The notes: generated by a model not told the origin, from the sequence alone. A stretch of DNA of 64,000 nucleotides from Clostridia bacterium (GCA_017410375.1 JAFQQW010000013.1:39230-103229), one strand, 5' to 3'. Shown: positions 1 through 9,963, counted from the stretch's first letter. Translations and numbers: made by a program.

Positions 1-243
1 ATCCCGTTTAAATATCTGCCACAAAATATAAACACCCGATATGGTAATGGTAAACTGCGCTGTAAGATGAATTAAATCCCCGAGCAGATTGGTTTGTCCG
101 TACGGAAAAAATGTAGTTGCAACCACACTTGTGAGCATTGCGGCATAAAAAACGCCAATCCAGACATTTATGATTTTCACGCCCGACTCCGGCTTATAGT
201 TCGGAGACTTTTTTACATAATCGGGCACTTTGTTCTTCTTCAT
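1..243 (-). CDS. membrane protein, 3' part cut off by window edge
   Basis: Only the first 81 codons are present; the gene runs off the left edge. The start is fixed by an ATGA overlap with the stop of the methyltransferase gene at 240-242, which suggests translational coupling. The protein begins with a short lysine-rich cytoplasmic stretch, then shows two hydrophobic segments (about residues 24-45 and 58-76) that look like membrane helices. I do not recognise the family. It is the last visible gene of the nagA operon, and nothing in the visible part suggests a catalytic role. Confidence 0.6.
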   Translation of the reverse strand, partial: MKKNKVPDYVKKSPNYKPESGVKIINVWIGVFYAAMLTSVVATTFFPYGQTNLLGDLIHLTAQFTITISGVYILWQIFKRD

Positions 244-1088
244 AATGACTCCTTTTCAAACACACAAACCACCATTTTTACGAAATACTCGCGCAAAAAC
301 CCTTTGCAGAACGGCTTTAAGAATCCGCGAAGCGGTGCTTCATTGTAATACACCGATTTAAAGTCTGCATTTTTACGGATTTTGTTGAACCTCTTGATGG
401 TCATTTTATTTAAGTACGAAAAATACTCTTTACCGTTTTCATCTAATCCGATACGGAAGGAAATACGCTCATCCCCGTCCGGTTTGTCTTTTACAAGGTC
501 TTTGTACACTGCGATTAAAGTTTCATCCGAGAAAAAGGTCTGCACCCACGGCATACCGATAACATCACTTAAATGTGCACCATATGGATGATTGTAGGGC
601 GGAAAATTCACATACAGTCTGCCGCCCGGCTTTAAAATCCGCTTCATTTCGCGAAGAACCGCCTCAGGTTTGGACACATGCTCCATCGCGTCATTCATAA
701 TAATGGTATCAAAGCTGTTGTCCGCAAAATCTGTTTTCGCGGCATCCTGACAGGAAAATGTAAAGCCTGAAAGTCCGAGTTCATCTGCGAGTGCTTCGGA
801 TTCCTCTTTATACTTTTCCACCACGTCAATACCAACAACTTTTTCAGCGCCCTGACTTAAGTAGTAAAGAGACTTTCCGCCTGCACCACATCCCACATCC
901 AGAACCGCTTTATCCTTAAACATAGTTTCCACATCAGTAAATGCAAGATAAAACTTAATGGTTTCCTTTCCTTTTTCATACTGCCAGCGGGAATAACGCA
1001 TACCGCCCTCCGCCTGTGTATTAAACGGATGTACGGGCAACGGAAAACACTTATTCAATGCTTTTAAAGTACTTGCTGCAAATCCCAT
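240..1088 (-). CDS. class I SAM-dependent methyltransferase
   Basis: Small-molecule or lipid-type methyltransferase of 282 residues, substrate unknown. The SAM-binding motif I (LDVGCGAGGKS) and the acidic end of the second strand (VGIDVV) are clear, followed by the FDTIIMNDAMEHV motif and the LKPGGRLYVNF strand, as in the Methyltransf_11 group. The frame is open to a TTG at 1109, but that codon has no ribosome binding site. ATG 1088 is preceded by AAAAAAGGAG at good spacing, so I start there. It lies 17 bases downstream of nagA and overlaps the next gene by 4 bases, so the three form one operon. A link to amino-sugar or cell-envelope metabolism is only inferred from the neighbours. Confidence 0.85.
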   Translation of the reverse strand: MGFAASTLKALNKCFPLPVHPFNTQAEGGMRYSRWQYEKGKETIKFYLAFTDVETMFKDKAVLDVGCGAGGKSLYYLSQGAEKVVGIDVVEKYKEESEALADELGLSGFTFSCQDAAKTDFADNSFDTIIMNDAMEHVSKPEAVLREMKRILKPGGRLYVNFPPYNHPYGAHLSDVIGMPWVQTFFSDETLIAVYKDLVKDKPDGDERISFRIGLDENGKEYFSYLNKMTIKRFNKIRKNADFKSVYYNEAPLRGFLKPFCKGFLREYFVKMVVCVFEKESL

Positions 1089-1105
1089 TTTCCAATCTCC
1101 TTTTT

Positions 1106-2194
1106 TCAATAAGCCGAATAGACAATCTGTCCGTCTTTTACAGTTTGTACAACTTCAAAATCCTTATCCAGAATCACAAAATCCGCCCGCATACCGGGTT
1201 TTAAGATGCCGATATCCGTTTCATTTACAGATTTTGCCGGGGTTTCGGTTGCCATGCGCACCGCCTCTTCCAACGGAATACCCATCTTTGATACAGAACG
1301 CACCATATCATAAACCGTAGAAGTACTGCCTGCCAAGGCACCGTCATCGGTACGGGCAATACTGTCCTCTACCGTTACATGCATATCGCCAAGCATATAT
1401 TCTCCGTCTTCAAGACCGGTTGCCGCCATACAATCCGAAATCAGAATCATACGGTCACTGCCAAGCAGTTTATACGCCATGCGTACCACCTCGGGCACCA
1501 CATGAATACCGTCTCCGATAATTTCCACATAAAAAGGCTTGTCAAAGGCAGCACCGATTAATCCGCTTTTTCTGTGATGTAACGGATTCATTGCATTAAA
1601 AAGATGTGTAACATGGTCTGCACCTGCATTAAACGCGGTAACTGCCGTTTCATAGTCGCATGCCGTATGTCCCAATGATACTTTGATACCCATTTCCGAA
1701 GCCTTTGCAATAAACTCCAGATTCTGTCCGATTTCAGGTGCTACCGTAATCAGTTTAATCTTATTTCCCGAAAGCTCCTGTAACCGGTATAAAAAGCCGA
1801 TATCCCCTTCACGCACCAGAGACTCCACATGTGCACCGCGCATTTTTGCATTAAGATATGGTCCTTCGATATTCAGTCCTTTTATTTCCTTTTTATCCTT
1901 GAAGAAAAGTACCATTTCTTCCATATCCGCATCGGTTGCAGTAACCGATGTGGGATAAAAGGTTGTGATGCCTTTAGAATACATGTAATAAATGTATTCT
2001 TCATAGTTTTCTATTATCATGGCATCCTGCCCGACTACACCGTGTGTATGCACATCCACAAGACCCGGAATAATATACCCTTTAAATTCTTGCGTTTCTT
2101 CAGGTTCCATTCCGATAATTTTGTCTTCATATGTAAGTGTCAGCGGGACAAAATGAAAATTTTCATCCAAAACCTTGTATCCGGAAAGTATCAT
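1106..2194 (-). CDS. nagA: N-acetylglucosamine-6-phosphate deacetylase
   Basis: Removes acetate from GlcNAc-6-phosphate in the cytoplasm, giving glucosamine-6-phosphate for cell-wall recycling or glycolysis. The 362-residue product has the amidohydrolase metal motif HTHG near its N-terminus, the NIEGP glutamate motif, LGHT and HLFNAMNPLHHR with metal and substrate histidines, and the catalytic aspartate in ILISDCM. Length is usual for NagA. The open frame begins at 2230, but ATG 2194 has GGAG correctly spaced and gives the family's usual N-terminus. A consensus promoter lies at 2241-2269. No NagB gene is adjacent; the downstream genes are a methyltransferase and a membrane protein. Confidence 0.94.
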   Translation of the reverse strand: MILSGYKVLDENFHFVPLTLTYEDKIIGMEPEETQEFKGYIIPGLVDVHTHGVVGQDAMIIENYEEYIYYMYSKGITTFYPTSVTATDADMEEMVLFFKDKKEIKGLNIEGPYLNAKMRGAHVESLVREGDIGFLYRLQELSGNKIKLITVAPEIGQNLEFIAKASEMGIKVSLGHTACDYETAVTAFNAGADHVTHLFNAMNPLHHRKSGLIGAAFDKPFYVEIIGDGIHVVPEVVRMAYKLLGSDRMILISDCMAATGLEDGEYMLGDMHVTVEDSIARTDDGALAGSTSTVYDMVRSVSKMGIPLEEAVRMATETPAKSVNETDIGILKPGMRADFVILDKDFEVVQTVKDGQIVYSAY

Positions 2195-2240
2195 TTCTTC
2201 TTCTCCTTTTTGATTTTTCGTGTATATCATAATTCATATT

Positions 2241-2269
2241 ATTATAGCATATGCACTCTTTTTTGTCAA
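2241..2269 (-). promoter_or_regulatory. sigma-A promoter of the nagA operon
   Basis: On the minus strand TTGACA (2269-2264), a 17-base spacer and TATAAT (2246-2241) match the full consensus, about 50 bases upstream of the nagA start. Confidence 0.85.
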
Positions 2270-2303
2270 TTCATAAAAATATTTTCTTCTTATATAAAAA
2301 TAG

Positions 2304-2332
2304 TTGCTTTTTTTAAAATTTAGGTGTATAAT
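2304..2332 (+). promoter_or_regulatory. promoter of the penicillin-binding protein gene
   Basis: TTGCTT (2304-2309), a 17-base spacer and TATAAT (2327-2332), 29 bases before the start codon and divergent from the nagA promoter. Confidence 0.7.
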
Positions 2333-2361
2333 ATATAATATCTTGAGTTATGGAAAGGTAA

Positions 2362-4824
2362 ATGCTTATGTTCAAAAGAAAAACATCCTCTGCTGAAACC
2401 CCAAAGCCCGAAAAGAAAAGAAGCAAGTGGTCGCCCGTATGGCGTTTTATCCGCAACTTTATCATTTTTCTTTTTGTTTTTTCCGTGCTTGCGGTTTTAA
2501 TTATCGGCACGCTGTTATATAACCATGCCATTGACACCATGCCCTTTGACTACGCATCTGTTTCCACCCGTGAGCTGGACTACTCCTCCATCATTTATGC
2601 TCTGGACGAAGACGGCAATCCGGTTGAATATGACCAGATTCACGGCGAAGAGAACAGGCTCTGGATTAACTTTGATGACATTCCGCAGGATCTTTTAAAT
2701 GCATTTGTGGCAATTGAAGATGAGCGTTTTTACGATCACAGCGGGTTTGACTTACCCCGTACCTTCAAAGCAACCTATAACTTCATTTTTAACAAAAGCT
2801 CCTCTTACGGCGGCAGTACCATCAACCAACAGCTGGTTAAAAACTTAACCGGCGAAAATGAAAAATCTGCAGAGCGAAAAATTTACGAAATCTTCCGTGC
2901 AATTGATATGGATAAGCACCTGAGTAAAGATCAGATTCTTGAACTGTATTTAAACACAATCTATCTCAGCCAGGGCTGTAACGGTGTTAAAACCGCTGCC
3001 GAAAAATATTTCGGCAAGGAAGTAAAGGACCTGACCCTTGCGGAATGTGCTTCTCTTGCAGGCATCACACAGTTTCCTTCCCAGTACGATCCTATTTTAA
3101 ATCCGCAGAACAACAAAGACAAGCAAGAGGTTGTTCTGATGAAAATGCTGGATCTGGAAATGATTACAAAAGAACAGTATGATGAAGCTGTAAACGAAAA
3201 GCTCAACATTCAGAACAATGAGATTTCCAAAACCTCCAGCCAGTCTACTTTTGCAGACCATATGCTTAATGAGGTTATCGCAGACATTCAGACTGAGCTT
3301 GGCGTAAGCGAAACTGTTGCCACTAACATGGTATACAGTGGCGGTCTTCAGATTTACACCACACTGGATTTAAGTGTTCAGGATGCTATTGATGAAGTGT
3401 ATGACAACCCTTCAAAATATCTTTCTTCCTACAATCCTGACAATCCGGTTCAGTCCTCCATTGTAATTATAGACCCCTCCACCGGTGCTATTGTCGGCAT
3501 GCGCGGTGAATTAGGCGAAAAGGAAGGCGCGTTTACTTTAAACCGTGCAACCCAGACTCTGCGTCAGCCCGGTTCTGCCATAAAACCGTTATCCGTTTAT
3601 GCGCCCGGCTTTGAATACAAGAAATTTACACCCAACAATATGTTTGTGGACGAACCTTTGGTTGTTGACGGGCACAGATTCCGCAACTCCTCCGGTGGAC
3701 ACAGCGGTCCCATTTCGGTAAAAGCCGCAATTACCGTTTCTTCAAACATTGTTGCTGTAAAAGCCTTACAGAAGGTTGGCTATGAAAACTCTTTTGATTT
3801 CATGGTAAACAACTTAAACTTTACAAGCATGCATCCAAACGACAAGGCTGCAGCGCCCTTGGCCTGCGGTGGCCTGACAAACGGTGTCAGCGTACTGGAA
3901 ATGACAGCTGCCTACACCACCTTTGCAAACAGCGGTATTTATGTAAAGCCTTACTCTTATAGTAAGGTTACCGACAAAGACGGAAACGTAATTCTGGAAC
4001 GCCGTAAAGACAGCTCGGTTGCCATGTCGGACGAAACCGCATATTCTATGCTCAATTGTTTAAGAACTGTTGTAACCGGTGGTACCGGCTATGGTGCAAT
4101 TTTCTCTTATGATTACTATATCGGCGGCAAGACCGGCACGACCGACGACTACAAGGACCGTTGGTTCATGGGTATTACCCCTTATTATGTCGGCGGTGTT
4201 TGGTTTGGTTATGACATTGCAAAAACCATTAACGGCTATAGTTCAAACCCCGCAATGATTTTGTGGAAAAATGTTATGTCGCGCATTCACGAAGGATTAC
4301 CTCCGAAGCAGTTTGATGCGCCCGAAGGTGTGTCTGCAGTCCGCATTTGTATTGACAGTGGTCTGCTTGCAAGCGATTTGTGCTCTAAGGATCACCGTGG
4401 TTCCCGTGTTGAAACACAACACATGAGCAAAGCGGTTGCACCTACAGAAACCTGCGACGGTCACAAGTCCGTTCAGATTGACACAACCACCGACATGATT
4501 GCATGCAGTGCATGTCCGTCAGACGCTTTGGAAACACGCGTAATGTTCGTGGATTCAAACACCCCAACCTGCTCAACACATGGTGACGGAACTGTATATT
4601 CTGACGCGCAGAAACGAAAACCGACTACCGGAGATGACACAACAAAGGATAAGACCCCCGGCAACAATGACGATTCCGCGGAAAAAACAGACAAACCTGA
4701 AAATGCCACTATAGAAAAACAACAGAGTTCGGAAGCTGATGAGAAAACAACAACATCTTCGAACACGGAAACAAAAAAGGAACAGGGAAATAACCCAACG
4801 CTTCCCGCTCCTGAACAACATTAG
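2362..4824 (+). CDS. class A penicillin-binding protein (transglycosylase/transpeptidase)
   Basis: Bifunctional peptidoglycan synthase of 820 residues, anchored by one membrane helix (about 31-54) behind a basic cytoplasmic N-terminus. The GT51 domain has the catalytic EDERF motif (Glu119), then SYGGSTINQQLVKN and RKIYEIFRA. The transpeptidase domain has SAIK with nucleophile Ser405, the SSN motif at 460-462 and KTGT at 590-593, so both activities look intact. The C-terminal tail (about 655-820) first carries six cysteines and then a Thr/Lys/Glu/Asp-rich unstructured end. It is PBP1A-like (ponA/mrcA type). A GGAAAGG site precedes ATG 2362; a second ATG two codons on is also possible. Confidence 0.94.
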   Translation: MLMFKRKTSSAETPKPEKKRSKWSPVWRFIRNFIIFLFVFSVLAVLIIGTLLYNHAIDTMPFDYASVSTRELDYSSIIYALDEDGNPVEYDQIHGEENRLWINFDDIPQDLLNAFVAIEDERFYDHSGFDLPRTFKATYNFIFNKSSSYGGSTINQQLVKNLTGENEKSAERKIYEIFRAIDMDKHLSKDQILELYLNTIYLSQGCNGVKTAAEKYFGKEVKDLTLAECASLAGITQFPSQYDPILNPQNNKDKQEVVLMKMLDLEMITKEQYDEAVNEKLNIQNNEISKTSSQSTFADHMLNEVIADIQTELGVSETVATNMVYSGGLQIYTTLDLSVQDAIDEVYDNPSKYLSSYNPDNPVQSSIVIIDPSTGAIVGMRGELGEKEGAFTLNRATQTLRQPGSAIKPLSVYAPGFEYKKFTPNNMFVDEPLVVDGHRFRNSSGGHSGPISVKAAITVSSNIVAVKALQKVGYENSFDFMVNNLNFTSMHPNDKAAAPLACGGLTNGVSVLEMTAAYTTFANSGIYVKPYSYSKVTDKDGNVILERRKDSSVAMSDETAYSMLNCLRTVVTGGTGYGAIFSYDYYIGGKTGTTDDYKDRWFMGITPYYVGGVWFGYDIAKTINGYSSNPAMILWKNVMSRIHEGLPPKQFDAPEGVSAVRICIDSGLLASDLCSKDHRGSRVETQHMSKAVAPTETCDGHKSVQIDTTTDMIACSACPSDALETRVMFVDSNTPTCSTHGDGTVYSDAQKRKPTTGDDTTKDKTPGNNDDSAEKTDKPENATIEKQQSSEADEKTTTSSNTETKKEQGNNPTLPAPEQH

Positions 4825-4833
4825 CAGCAATTT

Positions 4834-4869
4834 AAAAGGTCAGATGCCTTAGGCATCTGACCTTTTTTT
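4834..4869. terminator. bidirectional rho-independent terminator
   Basis: The perfect stem AGGTCAGATGCC/GGCATCTGACCT has a TTA loop and T-runs on both sides. It ends the PBP transcript and, from the other strand, the queA operon, whose stop codon lies in the right-hand T-run. Confidence 0.9.
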
Positions 4870-5905
4870 ATAGAATAAGCATTGCATCTCCAAAGGAAAA
4901 GAATCTGTATTTCTGCTCCACCGCCTGCTTGTAAGCTTCCAGGACCTTTGTACGGTCATACAACGCACTGACCAGCATCAGAAGTGTGGATTCGGGCAAA
5001 TGGAAGTTGGTAATCAGGCAATCCACCGCTTTAAAGCGATATCCGGGATAAATAAAGATATCTGTCCAGCCATGGGATGCGGTAATTTCACCCTTTTCGG
5101 ACGCAACCGTTTCCAGTGTTCTTGTAGAAGTGGTTCCTACCGCAAAAACACGTCCACCATTCTTTTTTGTGCTGTTGATTACATCTGCCGTTTCCTGTGT
5201 GATTTCATAAAATTCACTGTGCATTTTGTGGGTTGTGATATCCTCTACTTTCACAGGACGGAAGGTGCCTAAGCCCACATGCAACGTCAGATACGCAATT
5301 TTAACACCCTTTTCTTCGATTTGCTTTAAAAGCTCGGGCGTAAAATGCAAGCCCGCCGTGGGTGCTGCTGCTGAGCCGGTATTTTTTGCATATACCGTCT
5401 GGTATCTGTTTTTGTCTTCCAATTTTTCGGTTATATAAGGTGGCAAAGGCATGTGCCCCAATCGGTCAAGCACCTCTTCAAAAATGCCGTCAAACGCAAA
5501 ATTTACGGTTCTTAGACCATCTTCAGCAACACCGTCCACCGTACAGCGTAAGCTACCATCACCAAATACGATTTTTGCTCCGGGACGGGTTTTCTTGCCG
5601 GGTCTTGTCATAACCTCCCATCGGGTATCAGTCAAACGCTTTAAAAGCACAACCTCCACATGAGCACCCGTTTCTTCTTTTACACCGTACAAACGTGCCG
5701 GCAGTACTTTTGTGTCATTTAAAACCAGACAGTCCCCTGCCTGCAGAAAATCCAATAAATCTTTAAAATGCTTATGGGATATACCGTCGGTCTGTCTGTC
5801 AAGCACCATAAGGCGCGAGGAGCTTCTGTCCTCAAGCGGCGTCTGCGCAATCAGTTCTTCCGGCAAATCATAGTAATAATCCTTTAACTGAAATCCTGTT
5901 TTCAT
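4868..5905 (-). CDS. queA: tRNA preQ1(34) S-adenosylmethionine ribosyltransferase-isomerase
   Basis: Transfers and isomerises the ribosyl part of SAM onto 7-aminomethyl-7-deazaguanine at tRNA position 34, making epoxyqueuosine. The 345-residue product reads as QueA from end to end: the N-terminal [12 protein letters not shown] block, [33 protein letters not shown] and the C-terminal [15 protein letters not shown] block. Length is normal. The start has AAAGGAC upstream. It is the last gene of the long minus-strand operon, 13 bases after the SpoIID-like gene. No other queuosine gene (tgt, queG) is in the window. Confidence 0.96.
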   Translation of the reverse strand: MKTGFQLKDYYYDLPEELIAQTPLEDRSSSRLMVLDRQTDGISHKHFKDLLDFLQAGDCLVLNDTKVLPARLYGVKEETGAHVEVVLLKRLTDTRWEVMTRPGKKTRPGAKIVFGDGSLRCTVDGVAEDGLRTVNFAFDGIFEEVLDRLGHMPLPPYITEKLEDKNRYQTVYAKNTGSAAAPTAGLHFTPELLKQIEEKGVKIAYLTLHVGLGTFRPVKVEDITTHKMHSEFYEITQETADVINSTKKNGGRVFAVGTTSTRTLETVASEKGEITASHGWTDIFIYPGYRFKAVDCLITNFHLPESTLLMLVSALYDRTKVLEAYKQAVEQKYRFFSFGDAMLIL

Positions 5906-5918
5906 TTTTGTCCTTTCG

Positions 5919-7211
5919 TTACGGAGTGATGGTCACTCCTGTATAATAATGCTTGATAATCTGATCATAGGTAAACCCGGACATTGCCATACCTTTTGCA
6001 CCATACTGGCTCATACCAACACCGTGCCCGTATCCGGTGCCTTTTAACGTATAGGATTCAACCTTTGCACCCGCATTGGCATCCACCTTTCCTGTAGCAC
6101 CTAATATACGGCTTACACCACCAAGCACGCCGTTTTTGTCTAAACTGCTAGGGTTACCCGCAAAGGTTTTCCCGCTGGCACCGAGCACGGTAACACCGCC
6201 ACCCGAGCCGGGAGCATAATTTTTAATAATTTCATAGCTTTGGCTTCTTAAACCAAGCTTATTTCTCGTATCAATGTTTTTAAACGTATATGTACCGTTT
6301 GTACCTGCAAAGGTCAGCTCCTTCACAGCCCCATCATCCGAATAGATGCTGACGTACAAATCGGTAAACGTTCCGATGTTCATGCCATTGCGGTCTGCGA
6401 TACTCTGCAATTCTGCAATGGTGAAATTCTCCTCCCATGCATGGCTGTCCGGCTTGGCAATCGCCTGATAGGAATCATCTACACTCACAAGATAGTCAAA
6501 CGGATATCCCCAGACATTTTCTACATTGAAGGTTCTGCAATTAGAGCTTGCAGAAGAATACAGTGCTTCAATCAGCGCACCATTATAAGTAATTACCTGC
6601 CCTTTTGTTTCATTTACAGCCTGATTGGTATCTGCCTTTTCCACATCTGCACCGCCATATACCTGCGACATGGTGGTATTGTACACGTCAAAGCCCTGAG
6701 ACTTATATTTATCCTTACTGCGCGCCACGAAGGTTCTGGCACAAACTGCCTGCACCTTTAACGCCTCCATGGGCCATCCTGTGGACATTTCCAGCGGAAC
6801 CACGCCATACAAATATTCTTCAATATTCAAGTGGTTTACAACCGTTATAGCCGAGCCCTTAGGCACAAGCTCGATTTCACCGCGGTAATGCTTGTTTTTT
6901 ACCGTCAGTAATCCACCTGCGCTCATGACAGTCATTTTTTCGCCATAAAAGGTTACAGGCTGTGCTCCACCGGTAATGTACCAGTTTTTATCGGACTGGG
7001 AAATGGTTGCCGATGCCAGCCATCCCAAGTCTGTACCATCACACCGCAGATACACACCGCCGTCCGCGGAAACCGTAACCGAGCTTAACGCCGATGATCC
7101 GAAATAGATGCCCACGCGAACCATTTCGGGCACGGTAACCGCAAAGCTTTGTATACTGCAAAAACTGCAAAGCATAACAATCAAAAGTAAAAAGCTGACT
7201 GTTTTTTTCAT
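5919..7211 (-). CDS. secreted SpoIID/LytB-domain protein
   Basis: A 430-residue exported protein with a clear signal peptide (Lys-Lys then a hydrophobic stretch to about residue 24). The SpoIID domain spans about 110-430, with [32 protein letters not shown] and the C-terminal [19 protein letters not shown] block typical of the family. SpoIID proteins are lytic transglycosylases acting on peptidoglycan stripped of stem peptides during engulfment; LytB-type relatives modify amidases. No sporulation partner lies nearby, so a sporulation role is unproven. It sits between DUF523 and queA in the long operon, after a 60-base gap. Confidence 0.88.
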   Translation of the reverse strand: MKKTVSFLLLIVMLCSFCSIQSFAVTVPEMVRVGIYFGSSALSSVTVSADGGVYLRCDGTDLGWLASATISQSDKNWYITGGAQPVTFYGEKMTVMSAGGLLTVKNKHYRGEIELVPKGSAITVVNHLNIEEYLYGVVPLEMSTGWPMEALKVQAVCARTFVARSKDKYKSQGFDVYNTTMSQVYGGADVEKADTNQAVNETKGQVITYNGALIEALYSSASSNCRTFNVENVWGYPFDYLVSVDDSYQAIAKPDSHAWEENFTIAELQSIADRNGMNIGTFTDLYVSIYSDDGAVKELTFAGTNGTYTFKNIDTRNKLGLRSQSYEIIKNYAPGSGGGVTVLGASGKTFAGNPSSLDKNGVLGGVSRILGATGKVDANAGAKVESYTLKGTGYGHGVGMSQYGAKGMAMSGFTYDQIIKHYYTGVTITP

Positions 7212-7271
7212 AAAAGTACCTCTTTTTTCATCCGTTTCTCTTTTTCGACAACAACTGTCAGTTTTATTTTA

Positions 7272-7703
7272 TCACGAATTTACTTCTTTTTCAAGTTCTT
7301 TCTCTGTTTTTACTGCAATTCCCATTTTTAAAAGCTTTTCAGCAGTAATGCCGTTCCCCGCTATAAGTGTACCCGAAAACGTGCCGTCATAAATGCTTCC
7401 TGCTCCACAGCTTGGACTGTTTGCCTTTAAAATTGCAAGCTTTACATTATATTTTTCCGCCATATCTGCCACTTGCTTTGCACCGGCTTCAAAAAAGGCG
7501 GTCACATCTGTGCCGTCTTTTTGAATTACCTTTTTGTCTACAATTTCCGAGGGTAAACGAGGTGCAGGCAATCCGCCCATCATTTCAGGACACACCGCCA
7601 CATACCTTTTCCCTTTCAGAAACTGTATAACCGCATCGTTTTTATTGTCAGAGCCATTGTATTTGCATTTTTCGCCCAACAGACAAGCACTGACTAAAAT
7701 CAT
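7272..7703 (-). CDS. DUF523 family protein (YbbK-like)
   Basis: A 143-residue cytoplasmic protein of the DUF523 family. It shows the conserved cysteine motifs SACLLG..C.YNG at the N-terminus, VAVCPEMMGGLPAPR, and ILKANSPSCG. The cysteines suggest metal or Fe-S binding, but no activity is established that I can name. Its start overlaps the stop of the DUF624 gene by 4 bases (ATGA). Length is standard for the stand-alone form without the fused DUF1722. Confidence 0.85.
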   Translation of the reverse strand: MILVSACLLGEKCKYNGSDNKNDAVIQFLKGKRYVAVCPEMMGGLPAPRLPSEIVDKKVIQKDGTDVTAFFEAGAKQVADMAEKYNVKLAILKANSPSCGAGSIYDGTFSGTLIAGNGITAEKLLKMGIAVKTEKELEKEVNS

Positions 7704-8569
7704 GCCTTTTTCCCCTTTTTCTTTGTTTTCTTTTGCTTTTCCTTCAGCAATTCATAATCCTTTTCGTTTTCTTCATCCATATTCTGAAGCAACACTCTGT
7801 CTATGTAAAAGATATGTGTATACCCCACAAACGCCATACCGCCAAAAGCAGTAAGGAAGATGCCGATAGTCGGATAAATCGCAAAGGCAAGTGCAATCAC
7901 AGCTGCCGATGCCAGCTGTAACAGCAGATTTTGCGGAAGCTTTATGAATACAAGTGCCATAGAATATCTGTACAAATCCTTTAAGCTTACCTGATAAGAC
8001 ACCGCCATAGGATACAAGTAGCTTCGCATCATCAAAAACAAACCCATAAGAACAAGAATGATGTAGTTTACAATGGTTAGCTTCATTTCACCGTTCATGC
8101 TGCCGTAATAATAATACATCCAAACCATAAAAAGCACAAAAACACTGTTGATTAAGCCAACCCAAAAGCCCTGCTTATAGTTTTTCGATGCCTTTTCCAG
8201 CATATCGCTGAATCCCCAGGAATGCTGTTCACGGGCATAGTTTCTCAAAACATATGTAACACCCATGGTAGCAGGTCCCGAAATTAAGGCAATCAGCGGT
8301 ATACAAATCAGCATAAACTGCAACATGTTACCATATACAATCGCACCGTCAACCGGTCTGGTGTGAAATGCATACATTCCAAAAAGTGCAAACACAGCAA
8401 ATGCCAGTACCGGAAGGGATGCCACAAACTGCGTTGCGCCCAATGCAATCATGCGTCCCCATTTTCTCTGTATAACGCCAAAATACACCTTAATCGGTGC
8501 TTCTTTTTCTTTCGATACCCCTTTGCCTTCCGGCATCGGTTTTGGTTTTACCCAACTGTATAAGCCCAT
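7700..8569 (-). CDS. DUF624/YesL-like multi-spanning membrane protein
   Basis: An integral membrane protein of 289 residues with about five to six hydrophobic segments. The GPATMGVTYVLRNYAREQ block followed by a basic amphipathic stretch (SDMLEKASKNYKQG) matches the DUF624/YesL pattern, often found near carbohydrate uptake genes. The last 25 residues are almost all Lys/Glu, a strongly basic cytoplasmic tail. Function is unknown. It lies 9 bases after cobO and overlaps DUF523, inside a housekeeping operon rather than beside sugar transport genes. Confidence 0.72.
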   Translation of the reverse strand: MGLYSWVKPKPMPEGKGVSKEKEAPIKVYFGVIQRKWGRMIALGATQFVASLPVLAFAVFALFGMYAFHTRPVDGAIVYGNMLQFMLICIPLIALISGPATMGVTYVLRNYAREQHSWGFSDMLEKASKNYKQGFWVGLINSVFVLFMVWMYYYYGSMNGEMKLTIVNYIILVLMGLFLMMRSYLYPMAVSYQVSLKDLYRYSMALVFIKLPQNLLLQLASAAVIALAFAIYPTIGIFLTAFGGMAFVGYTHIFYIDRVLLQNMDEENEKDYELLKEKQKKTKKKGKKA

Positions 8570-8578
8570 ATTTTCCTC

Positions 8579-9073
8579 CTAAAACTCAATACCGCGTCTT
8601 GCAGAAATACCCCGATCATAGATGTGCTTTACCTGCTGCATTTCGGTTACATAATCCGCTGCTTCAATCAATTCTTCCGATGCATCTCTACCGGTCAGAA
8701 CCACTTCGCAATGTGCATTCTTTAAAAACTGCAATAATTCCTGTTCTTCAATAAATCCGCAAGCAACTGCACCCAGAATTTCATCCAGCACCAGCATGTC
8801 ACATTCGCTGTTGCATGCCGCAAAGAAAAGCACTCGTGTTTTTTCTTTCAGTTCTTCTTTTTCAGAGTCAGTCATGTTGCAAACAAATCCGAATTTTTCT
8901 TTTACACAATGAAATTCAACCGCCTCAGCCAATGTAATACATTCGCCCGACGGCTCACATTTTAAAAACTGATAAAACAGCACCTTTTTACCGTATCCGG
9001 CACACCTTGCAGCCAATCCTGCGGCGCAGGTGGTTTTTCCTTTACCATCACCGGTATAAATGTGAATTGCCAC
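8579..9073 (-). CDS. cobO: cob(I)yrinic acid a,c-diamide adenosyltransferase
   Basis: CobO/BtuR-type ATP:corrinoid adenosyltransferase, 164 residues, which attaches adenosine to cobalt in corrinoid cofactors. It has the P-loop GDGKGKTT at 8-15, the Walker-B-like LVLDEI, the VLTGRDA motif and the C-terminal ISARRGIEF signature. The length is slightly short of the usual 175-200, with the loss spread over loops rather than at a key motif. No other cobalamin gene is present, which fits a salvage role. Confidence 0.92.
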   Translation of the reverse strand: MAIHIYTGDGKGKTTCAAGLAARCAGYGKKVLFYQFLKCEPSGECITLAEAVEFHCVKEKFGFVCNMTDSEKEELKEKTRVLFFAACNSECDMLVLDEILGAVACGFIEEQELLQFLKNAHCEVVLTGRDASEELIEAADYVTEMQQVKHIYDRGISARRGIEF

Positions 9074-9087
9074 GATAATTATCCCCT

Positions 9088-9963
9088 TTAATTATTTCTG
9101 TTTTCCATTTGTCGTGCAAGCGAAATCAGGAACGAAGCCTTTTCGCCGAACGCATCGCTTAGTGCTTTTGCCGCATCTTTCGTACAGGATGCAATCAATT
9201 CTTTGCACTTTTCAGCGCCATACACAGAAAGGTAAGTACTCTTACCACTTGCGATGTCGCTCCCCTTGGTTTTTCCGGTATCTGCATCCGGGTCATTGTC
9301 CAGTAGGTCATCCACCAACTGGAACGCCATACCGATGTTATCACCATACACTTCACCTGCACGGATTTCTTCTTCTGAACCGCCTGCAAGCGCAATCCCT
9401 GCACAAACCGAGGCTTTAAAGAGTGCACCGGTTTTTAAACGGTTCAATTGCGAAATCACATCCGCATCTGCTTTTTTGCCCTCGTAGTACAAATCAATCA
9501 TCTGTCCGCCACACATGCCATGCAAGCCTGCGCTTTCCGCAATGATAGAAATAGCACGCACCTGCTTGATATCGGTAACAGACTTTGCCATCAGCTCAAA
9601 GGGATATAGCAGCATGGCATCCCCTGCCAAAAGCGCTGTCGCTTCGCCGTACACTTTATGGTTGGTCGGCTTACCACGTCTTAAATCATCATTATCCATA
9701 GCAGGCAAATCGTCATGAATCAGCGAGCTTGTGTGAATCATTTCCATCGCTGCCGCAAAGGGTAATGCCTTTTCCACATCTCCGCCTGCCATTTCACATG
9801 CCGCAAGAAGCATGACAGGACGGATACGTTTTCCGCCTGCCTTTAAGCTGTAGCACATGGAATCAGTCAGTTCCTTGTAATACCCCGATTCCTCCAACAT
9901 CTGTTGCTGAAGCTTTAAGAGATAAGCTTCGATTTTGCTTTTATATTGCTCAAAGCGTTTCAT
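9088..9963 (-). CDS. ispA: polyprenyl (geranyl/farnesyl) diphosphate synthase
   Basis: Condenses isopentenyl diphosphate with allylic diphosphates to make short isoprenoids. The 291-residue product has both aspartate-rich motifs: the first as DDLPAMDNDDLRRG preceded by HTSSLIHDD, the second as QLVDDLLDND. The GGKRIRPVM block near the N-terminus is also present. The small spacing between the aspartates of the first motif is that of the bacterial FPP synthase class. Its start overlaps xseB by 4 bases; xseA-xseB-ispA order is common in Bacillota. Confidence 0.94.
   Translation of the reverse strand: MKRFEQYKSKIEAYLLKLQQQMLEESGYYKELTDSMCYSLKAGGKRIRPVMLLAACEMAGGDVEKALPFAAAMEMIHTSSLIHDDLPAMDNDDLRRGKPTNHKVYGEATALLAGDAMLLYPFELMAKSVTDIKQVRAISIIAESAGLHGMCGGQMIDLYYEGKKADADVISQLNRLKTGALFKASVCAGIALAGGSEEEIRAGEVYGDNIGMAFQLVDDLLDNDPDADTGKTKGSDIASGKSTYLSVYGAEKCKELIASCTKDAAKALSDAFGEKASFLISLARQMENRNN

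Noticed and set aside
1829..2323. A 164-codon plus-strand frame antisense to nagA
   Set aside because: It has no ribosome binding site and its composition is that of a shadow of the well-supported nagA gene and its promoter region.
5919..7211. Proof that the organism sporulates
   Set aside because: SpoIID/LytB-domain proteins also occur in non-sporulating bacteria, and no other sporulation gene is in the window.
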